From assembly GCA_039915505.1 (NCBI GenBank), contig JBDSND010000008.1:1-20492 (forward strand): a DNA stretch of 20,492 bases, given 5' to 3'. A program made the position numbers and the translations under genes. The notes under the pieces were generated by a model, which saw nothing but the letters and a program-made list of their open reading frames with translations, made no database searches and had not been told where the DNA came from. Origin of the DNA: CAIWHR01 sp039915505. GTDB lineage: Bacteria > Pseudomonadota > Gammaproteobacteria > Burkholderiales > Casimicrobiaceae. This document shows, in pieces, positions 15,101-20,492 of this stretch (positions within the stretch are counted from its first letter, which is position 1; every line of letters starts with the position of its first letter).

Positions 15101-16255
15101 TCAGGCCTCGCGCTCGAGGATATGAATGGCACAGATGGCCGGATCACGGTCGATCCAGCCGCCGGCGTTGTGGGTGAGCCCAATGCGAGCCCCCTCGACC
15201 TGGCGCGCGCCGGCAGTGCCGCGTAGCTGCAGGGTCGCTTCCGCGAGTTGGGCGATTCCGGTCGCCGCCACGGGATGGCCGCGCGAATTGAGGCCGCCGC
15301 TTGGATTGACCGGCTTGTCGCCTCCCAGCCTGGCGCGCCCCGCGCGCGCGAATGCCTTCACGTCACCGGGTGCGCAAAATCCGAGCTCGCGGTAGTACAG
15401 GAACTCCGCGGGCGAGACCGCATCGTGCACTTCGGCAAAATCGACGTCCTGCGGACCGATGCCTGCGTCGGCATAGGCGCGCGCCACCGCCAGTTCCGCG
15501 GTGGTGCGGTCCCCGACCCGGCCGCGGACCGGCGAGGATGCAAGTGCGGATGCCCGTACGCGCACCCGGCCGGGACCGGGCGTGGCGGACAGCACCACCG
15601 CCGCGGCACCGTCGGAAATGGCGCTGCACATCATGAGGCGCAGCGGCTCGGCGATCATGCGTGACGCGCGCACCTCCGCGGCGCTCATGCGCTTCTGGTA
15701 GTGGGCGATCGGGTTGAGCGCGCCGTTGTCGTGGCTTTTGACCGTGACGTCCTCGAGGTCCGAGGCATCGAGGCCCTCCTCCTCCATGACCTTGGCGACC
15801 CGGATCGCGTCGACGGCGGCGAACTGCAGGCCGATGTCCCCGGTCATCTCGAGGTCGGCCGACGACGCCAGGGCACGGATGGTCCGGGCCGTGTCGCCGA
15901 CGAACATCTTCTCGGCGCCGATCACCAGCACGTGGTCGTAGCTGCCGGAGGCGACGCCCATGAAGGCGAGGTGCGCGGCCGAGCCGCCACTCGCGCAGGC
16001 GTTCTCGATGTTCAGCATCGGGATGCTGCCGAGGCCAATGCTACGCAGCCACGTCTGTCCGCGGATCGATTCCTGGCCGGTGAGGAGACCCCCATAGGCA
16101 TTGCCGCAGAACCCCGCGTCGACCGCGCGCGGATCGAGCCCGGCATCGTCGAGCGCGGCCAGCGCGGCGGTCGCGGCGAGCAATTTGAGGGTCCGGTCCG
16201 GATGTTTGCCGAACGGGTGGAAACCCACGCCGGTGATGTACACGTTGCGTCCCAT
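15101..16255 (-). CDS. SCP2-type thiolase / lipid-transfer thiolase-fold protein
   Basis: A 384-residue thiolase-superfamily protein of the SCP-x/acetyl-CoA acetyltransferase type. The nucleophilic cysteine is Cys87 in NACASGGSA; other conserved parts are EVHDAVSPAE with His278 and NPSGGLNSRGHPVAATG with His327. The second catalytic cysteine of classical thiolases is replaced by the GLTHNAGG loop (359-366), the normal state in the SCP2 subfamily. It may cleave a 3-oxoacyl-CoA with CoA, or, with DUF35, act as a retro-aldolase on a hydroxyacyl-CoA. The presence of Cys87 favours thiolysis. ATG 16255 follows AGGAG by 6 bases; the open frame upstream is not thiolase. The gene lies 8 bases after the B12-binding subunit gene. 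Confidence 0.87.
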   Translation of the reverse strand: MGRNVYITGVGFHPFGKHPDRTLKLLAATAALAALDDAGLDPRAVDAGFCGNAYGGLLTGQESIRGQTWLRSIGLGSIPMLNIENACASGGSAAHLAFMGVASGSYDHVLVIGAEKMFVGDTARTIRALASSADLEMTGDIGLQFAAVDAIRVAKVMEEEGLDASDLEDVTVKSHDNGALNPIAHYQKRMSAAEVRASRMIAEPLRLMMCSAISDGAAAVVLSATPGPGRVRVRASALASSPVRGRVGDRTTAELAVARAYADAGIGPQDVDFAEVHDAVSPAEFLYYRELGFCAPGDVKAFARAGRARLGGDKPVNPSGGLNSRGHPVAATGIAQLAEATLQLRGTAGARQVEGARIGLTHNAGGWIDRDPAICAIHILEREA

Positions 16256-16263
16256 CGTGGCTC

Positions 16264-16683
16264 CTAGAGAGCGCGCTCGCGCGGCGCATTGGCGCGGATG
16301 AACGCGACGATCTCGCTCATCGGCGTGCCCGGTCCGAAGCGGCCTTTGACTCCGAGCGCCTCGAGCTCCGGAGCGATCTCCGGAGGCACGATGCCGCCGA
16401 CGACCACCAGCACATCGTCGAGGTCGTGCGCCCGCAAGGCGTCGACGACCCGGCGGGAAAGCGGCGCCACTGCGCCCGAGAGGATCGACAGGCCGAGCAC
16501 GTCGGCATCCTCCTCGAGGACGATGCGCGCGATCTCCTCGGGCGTGCGGCGCAGCCCGGCGTAGACGACTTCCATTCCCGCGTCGCGCAGCGCCTGGGCG
16601 ATCACTTTCACACCGCGATCGTGGCCGTCGAGGCCCACCTTGGTGAGCACCACCCGCGTCGGACGTTGTTGGTCCTTTTCCAT
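16264..16683 (-). CDS. Small B12-binding subunit of an acyl-CoA mutase
   Basis: A 139-residue cobalamin-binding domain like the C-terminal part of methylmalonyl-CoA mutase. The base-off/His-on motif is DGHDRG (19-24) with His21 as lower cobalt ligand; the companion motifs are LSILSGA (65-71) and the VVGGIVP loop (95-100), in the right spacing. As in isobutyryl-CoA mutase (IcmB) and 2-hydroxyisobutyryl-CoA mutase (HcmB), it is a separate protein and must assemble with the large subunit encoded just upstream. It starts at ATG 16683, 89 bases after the large-subunit gene, and 8 bases separate its stop from the thiolase. Confidence 0.92.
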   Translation of the reverse strand: MEKDQQRPTRVVLTKVGLDGHDRGVKVIAQALRDAGMEVVYAGLRRTPEEIARIVLEEDADVLGLSILSGAVAPLSRRVVDALRAHDLDDVLVVVGGIVPPEIAPELEALGVKGRFGPGTPMSEIVAFIRANAPRERAL

Positions 16684-16772
16684 TGGCTCGCTTTCCGGGA
16701 CACGCTGGCCCCCACTTTCTCAATACCTGCGAATGTTGTCCGATGACCGCGATCACTTGCGGCGACGCTTCC

Positions 16773-18470
16773 TCAGAATCGGATCGACTCCGGCACGTAC
16801 TCGCCGAACACCTCCCGCCAAACCTGGCCGATCTCTCCCACCGTCGCATAGGCCCTGACGCAGTCCAGCACGGCGGGCATCACGTTGGTCGTGCCGGCGC
16901 AGTCGGTGCGCAGACGTGCCAGGGCAGCGTCGACGGCGTTCTGGTCGCGGCGCGCGCGCACCGCCTTGACCTTGGCCACCTGCCGCGTCGCAACGTCCGG
17001 ATCGAGCTTGAATACCGGCACCGGCCGGGCCTCGTCGCTCTGGAACCGGTTGACCCCGACCACGATCTGCTCGCCGCTTTCGACGGCGCACTGCTCGCGG
17101 TACGCGCCCTGGGCGAGGGCCCGCTGGAAATAGCCCTGGCGGGTAGCTTCGAGCGCGCCGCCCATGCGATCCACCTCCTCGATGATGGCGGTGATCCGCC
17201 GCTCGAATTCGAGGGTGAGGGTCTCGACGAAATACGAGCCGCCGAGCGGATCGACCGTGTACGGAATGCCGGTCTCGTAGCCGATGATCTGGTTGGCCCG
17301 GATCGATGTCCGTGCCGCTTCCTGGGTGGGGATGCCGAGGGCCTCGTCGAATGACGCGGTGCGGGTCTGCTCGCAACCACCGAGGATCTGCGCCAGCGCC
17401 TGCAGCGTGATCCGGGCGATGTTGTTGAGCGGCTGCTGCGCGGTGAGCGGCCGGCCGGACGTCGCGGCGTGCAGCCGGAAATGCTGTGCCCGCGCGGTGG
17501 TGCCGCCGAATCGTTCGCGCACGAGCCGGGTCCAGATCTTGCGGACGGCACGGTACTTGGCGATCTCCTCGAAAAAATCCATTTCGGTGCAGAAATGGAG
17601 TTCGAGGCTGTCGCCGAACGCGTCGATGTGCATGCCCTTGCGCAAGCACTCCTGGACATAGGCAATGGCATTGCAGAGCGTAAACGCCGCTTCCTGCACG
17701 CAGGTGCCCCCCGCCTGCTTCATGTGCGATCCCGACACCGAGATCGGCAGCCACTCGGGTGCCGCGGTGTTGCAGTACTGGATCGCATCCGTCGCCAGGC
17801 GCAGGGAAGCCTCGATCGGTAGGAACTGCGTGCCCCGCGCGATGTACTCCTTGATGGGATCGTTCTGGATCTGCACGATGCAGTCGCCCGTCTTCGCCCC
17901 GCGCTTTTCGTACAGCGCGAGGAACCAGGCCATAGCGATGGGACCGATGCAGTTGGCGGTGGTGAAGATGTGCCCCACCTTGTCGAGGGGGATGCCTTCG
18001 AACACCTGCTCGACGTCGGCGAGCGAGGTGAGTGCGACACCGATCTGGCCGATCTCGTCGCGCGCCATCGGATGATCGGAGTCGTAGCCGATCTGGGTCG
18101 GCAGGTCGAGGGCGATCGACACGCCCCCCGTGCTGCCGTGCTCGATCAGGTAGCGGTAGCGCTTGTTGGCGTCCTCGGCCGAGCCGAATCCGGCATACAT
18201 CTCGATCTCCCACAGGCTCCGCCGGAAACCGTTGGGTACGAAACCTCGGGTGTAAGGCACCTCGGCCGGGAAGCCGACATCCCGTTCGAAACTCCAGCCG
18301 AATTGCTCGAGCTGGTGCGGCGAGTACACGGCGTCGACCGGAATGCCGCTCGAGGTCTGGAACGTCGGCTTCCAGCCCTGGGCGAGGTCCGCCTTGTGCG
18401 TCTCGACCCATTGCACGTGCAGTCCTCGCGCAGGCCGGGAGAGATGATCGGGTGATTCGCGTTTGGTCAC
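16773..18470 (-). CDS. Large subunit of a coenzyme-B12 acyl-CoA mutase, substrate unknown
   Basis: A 565-residue TIM-barrel mutase subunit without the B12 domain, the size of IcmA and HcmA. Family motifs include MYAGFG (91-96), LPTQIGYDSDHP (123-134), KEYIARGT (207-214), ISVSGSHMKQAGG (243-255), LGGCEQTRTASFDEALGIPT (363-382) and VDPLGGSYFVE (406-416). By eye against methylmalonyl-CoA mutase, Tyr92 and Arg212 stand where that enzyme has its substrate-selecting Tyr89 and Arg207. But the TIRQ before the Tyr is replaced by WEIEM, Tyr243 by Ser248, and Glu247 by Gln252. It is thus neither a standard MCM nor an Icm or Hcm. GTG 18470 follows AGGAGG, which overlaps the dctM stop region. It rearranges the carbon skeleton of a CoA ester; direction and substrate are unknown. 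Confidence 0.88.
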   Translation of the reverse strand: MTKRESPDHLSRPARGLHVQWVETHKADLAQGWKPTFQTSSGIPVDAVYSPHQLEQFGWSFERDVGFPAEVPYTRGFVPNGFRRSLWEIEMYAGFGSAEDANKRYRYLIEHGSTGGVSIALDLPTQIGYDSDHPMARDEIGQIGVALTSLADVEQVFEGIPLDKVGHIFTTANCIGPIAMAWFLALYEKRGAKTGDCIVQIQNDPIKEYIARGTQFLPIEASLRLATDAIQYCNTAAPEWLPISVSGSHMKQAGGTCVQEAAFTLCNAIAYVQECLRKGMHIDAFGDSLELHFCTEMDFFEEIAKYRAVRKIWTRLVRERFGGTTARAQHFRLHAATSGRPLTAQQPLNNIARITLQALAQILGGCEQTRTASFDEALGIPTQEAARTSIRANQIIGYETGIPYTVDPLGGSYFVETLTLEFERRITAIIEEVDRMGGALEATRQGYFQRALAQGAYREQCAVESGEQIVVGVNRFQSDEARPVPVFKLDPDVATRQVAKVKAVRARRDQNAVDAALARLRTDCAGTTNVMPAVLDCVRAYATVGEIGQVWREVFGEYVPESIRF

Positions 18471-18483
18471 GTTGGTGCTCCTC

Positions 18484-19770
18484 CTAGCGCATGGTGGATG
18501 GCAGCCACAGAATCAGGGACGGGAAGGCCACCAGGATCGCCAGCAACACCAGGTGCGCGCACACGTGCGGCCAGATTCCGCTGAAGACTTCCCCGACCGC
18601 CCGCCCGGTGTAACGGCTGACGACGTAGGCGTTGAGGCCGACGGGTGGCGTCAGCAGGCCGACCTCGGCAAGGACCACCACGATCACCCCAAACCACACC
18701 GGATCGAATCCGAGGGCCTTGATCACAGGCAGGACGATCGGGACGGTCAGTACCAGGATCGCGATCTGGTCCATGATGCAGCCGAGCACGAAGTAGCCGG
18801 CCAGGATGAGCGCCAGGATGAGATACGGGGAGACGTGCAGCGATCCCACGAAGGCAACCAGCTGCTGCGTCGTCTGGGTGAGGGTGAAGAAATACGCGAA
18901 GATCTTCGCGCCGAGGATGATCATGAATACCATGCAGCTCGTGCCGGCGGCGCCGGTGGCCGCATCGCGCAGCGAGGCGAGGGTGACGCGGCGGGCCCGC
19001 CAGGCGAGCAGCATCGCGCCGAACGCACCGATGCCGGCCGCCTCCGTCGGTGTGGCCACGCCCGCGTATATGATTCCCGTCACCGCCATGAAAAGCAGGA
19101 TCATCGGTCCCGCGACCCGCAGGCTTGCGACTTTCTCCCGCAGCGTATAACTCTGGCCGCGCGGCGCGCGCGACGGATCGAGGACCACGAGCACGTACAC
19201 GGTGAGGGCGATGGTCAGGGTCACCAGGATGCCGGGCACGATGCCGGCGATCAGCAGCGCGCCGATGCTGACGTCGGCGATGATGCCGTACAGCACCAGA
19301 GCGATGCTCGGCGGAATGAGCATGGCCAGGGTGCCCGAGATCGCCACGACCCCGCACGCCATCTTCGGCTCGTAGCCCTGCTTCAGCATCGCCGGAATGG
19401 TGGTGGCGGACAACGTCGCCGCCGACGCTGTGCTCGAGCCGGAGATCGCGCCGAACGCCGCGCCAGCGATCGCGGTCGCGATCCCGAGACCACCGCGTAC
19501 CCGTCCGACCCACTTGGCCGCGGCGTTGAAAAGCTCGTCGGCCACCCCCGACAGGATCACGAAATCAGCCATCAACAGGAACATCGGCACGGTGATGAGC
19601 TCGTAGGAGCTGACGGCCGAGACCGCCGTCGTCTCCACCAACCCGTACACCGTCGATGCGCCGCCGATCAGATAAAGCCCCACCGTGCCGGCCACCGCGA
19701 GCGCGAAGCCGACCGGCATGCCCACCGCGAGCAGCACGAACAGGAAGATGGTGACGCCGAGCGCGAGCAT
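18484..19770 (-). CDS. TRAP transporter large permease, DctM-like
   Basis: A 428-residue membrane protein with about twelve hydrophobic segments, the usual size for DctM. Characteristic parts are AVGMPVGFALA near the start, ISGSSTASAATLSA around 109-122, SGTLAMLIPPSIALVLYG around 144-161, TPTEAAGIGAFGA around 250, and LLTPPVGLNAYVV near the end. With DctQ and the DctP binding protein it imports an organic acid, driven by an ion gradient. Its ATG shares one base with the dctQ stop (TGATG), and its own stop lies 13 bases before the mutase start. It is one operon with the downstream acid-degradation genes, so the cargo is probably the substrate of the acyl-CoA ligase. Confidence 0.92.
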   Translation of the reverse strand: MLALGVTIFLFVLLAVGMPVGFALAVAGTVGLYLIGGASTVYGLVETTAVSAVSSYELITVPMFLLMADFVILSGVADELFNAAAKWVGRVRGGLGIATAIAGAAFGAISGSSTASAATLSATTIPAMLKQGYEPKMACGVVAISGTLAMLIPPSIALVLYGIIADVSIGALLIAGIVPGILVTLTIALTVYVLVVLDPSRAPRGQSYTLREKVASLRVAGPMILLFMAVTGIIYAGVATPTEAAGIGAFGAMLLAWRARRVTLASLRDAATGAAGTSCMVFMIILGAKIFAYFFTLTQTTQQLVAFVGSLHVSPYLILALILAGYFVLGCIMDQIAILVLTVPIVLPVIKALGFDPVWFGVIVVVLAEVGLLTPPVGLNAYVVSRYTGRAVGEVFSGIWPHVCAHLVLLAILVAFPSLILWLPSTMR

Positions 19771-20339
19771 CAGAGGTTGTCTGGCTCGCGCGTAGCCGCA
19801 ACACCGGCGACCGCGGCCACATCAGCCCGGCCGGTGACGAGCGCCGCGGCCATTGCCACCGCGACGAACGCCAGCCGCACGGCGATGAGCAGGCTACCGA
19901 GCGCAGCAATGGCCGAGGACAACCACGTCGGCCAGGGGATGCTGCCGGCGACCACGTCGCCGCCCCGCCACTTGATCCAGGCGCCGTTCGCCGTGAGAAC
20001 GAAAACCAGGGCGAAGAACACCACGGCCAGCATCCAGCTGACGAGCCGGACCGCCAGCTTGGTGCGCAGCCCAAACCGTTCGTAGAGGAGATCGACCGCC
20101 ACGTGGTGATGCCGGCGCAGGGTCTCCGACAGCGCCAGGTAAAAGGCTGCGAGCATCAGGTAGAGCGAGATGATGTCGTACGACCATGCGAGCGGCGCAT
20201 TGAAGAAATAGCGTCGCACGACATCGACGACCACGATCAGCATCACCGCGATCACGGTGGCGCCGGCCATGGTGGACGCCACCGCGTCCACCCTGGCGAG
20301 GGCATGCTCGACCTTCGCGAAGCTGCTTGCGGACGCCAC
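19770..20339 (-). CDS. TRAP transporter small permease, DctQ-like
   Basis: A membrane protein of about 189 residues if it starts at GTG 20339. Four hydrophobic segments and the DctQ features VVDVVRRYFFNAPLAWSYDI and LALSETLRRHHHVAVDLLYERF are visible. It forms the TRAP membrane complex with DctM. The frame is open up to 20423, but the region beyond 20350 is the end of dctP in another frame, so a start inside 20423-20350 is unlikely. The start is uncertain: GTG 20339 has no clear ribosome site, and ATG 20267 would cut into the first membrane segment. Confidence 0.85.
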   Translation of the reverse strand: MASASSFAKVEHALARVDAVASTMAGATVIAVMLIVVVDVVRRYFFNAPLAWSYDIISLYLMLAAFYLALSETLRRHHHVAVDLLYERFGLRTKLAVRLVSWMLAVVFFALVFVLTANGAWIKWRGGDVVAGSIPWPTWLSSAIAALGSLLIAVRLAFVAVAMAAALVTGRADVAAVAGVAATREPDNL

Positions 20340-20347
20340 CGGCTTGG

Positions 20348-20492
20348 CTACTGCAGCGCCTGGCGGAATTCGCGCAGCACCACCGAGCCCGGCTTGCCTC
20401 GCTTGTCGAGGCCCTCTGCCCACTCGGCCCCCACAGCGGTCATGGCCGCTTCCATCGCCGGGTGGTCTGCTGCAGCGATACGTCCGAGCTTG
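20348..20492 (-). CDS. TRAP transporter substrate-binding protein DctP, C-terminal end (partial)
   Basis: The last 47 residues of a protein that enters from the right edge, ending at TAG 20350-20348. The tail reads AMTAVGAEWAEGLDKRGKPG and then VVLREFRQAL, which matches the C-termini of DctP/TAXI-type periplasmic solute-binding proteins of TRAP systems. It directly precedes dctQ, the usual order. The ligand-binding part is outside the window. The stop lies 9 bases before the likely dctQ start. Confidence 0.72.
   Translation of the reverse strand, partial: KLGRIAAADHPAMEAAMTAVGAEWAEGLDKRGKPGSVVLREFRQALQ

Noticed and set aside
16753..18411. A 552-codon minus-strand frame overlapping the mutase large subunit
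   Set aside because: It is the mutase gene read in a shifted frame; it is Arg/Gly/Pro-rich and shows no family motif, whereas the 565-residue frame has the whole mutase pattern.
16773..18470. Assignment as 2-hydroxyisobutyryl-CoA mutase (hcmA) or isobutyryl-CoA mutase (icmA)
   Set aside because: The position of the Hcm-specific Ile is Tyr92, and the Asp that recognises the hydroxyl is Ala120. Arg212 stands where both have Gln. The subunit layout matches but the selecting residues do not.
18463..20085. A 540-codon plus-strand open frame over the TRAP permease genes
   Set aside because: It is antisense to dctM and dctQ, has low-complexity charged sequence rich in Arg, Asp, His and Gln, and no recognisable domain. 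Such frames are common opposite GC-rich genes.

Overview
The window is GC-rich, densely coding bacterial DNA. Most genes are coupled by 1-4 base overlaps or short gaps. Gene content (TRAP transporter, MmgE/PrpD, thiolase plus DUF35, selenoneine genes, DUF1326/DUF2182, pirin) suggests a Pseudomonadota chromosome, most likely Betaproteobacteria/Burkholderiales. That placement is inferred from gene families only. No tRNA, rRNA, CRISPR array, transposase or phage gene was recognised.

Region 1 (1-1770): the 5' part of a receiver-domain response regulator (minus), a glutathione S-transferase-like gene (plus), and a decayed plus-strand remnant of a hybrid sensor histidine kinase (ATPase end plus start of a receiver, separated by a frameshift).

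Region 2 (1771-8765): a selenium island. On the minus strand senB (selenosugar synthase), senC/selD (selenophosphate synthase), a PhnD-like binding protein of the putative selenate type, an ATPase and two PhnE-like permeases run as one apparent operon. senA (selenoneine synthase, EgtB-like) is divergent, and its start codon and that of senB lie in the same CATG. The set reads as uptake of a selenium oxyanion, formation of selenophosphate, transfer of Se to a sugar, then C-Se bond formation on hercynine. The hercynine-making methyltransferase EgtD is not in the window.

Region 3 (8766-11746): a pirin gene (minus), then a divergent pair of DUF1326 and DUF2182 genes (plus), both with cysteine clusters suggestive of metal handling.

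Region 4 (11841-20492): one long minus-strand operon, entering the window inside a TRAP binding protein (dctP), followed by dctQ, dctM, a coenzyme-B12 acyl-CoA mutase split into a large subunit and a small B12-binding subunit, an SCP2-type thiolase, a DUF35 partner, an AMP-forming acyl-CoA ligase and an MmgE/PrpD protein. It looks like a complete import, activation, carbon-skeleton rearrangement and C-C cleavage pathway for a carboxylic acid. Several mutase active-site positions differ from the textbook mutases, so the substrate cannot be named. This operon and the selenium island with its own transporter are the two most interesting parts of the window.
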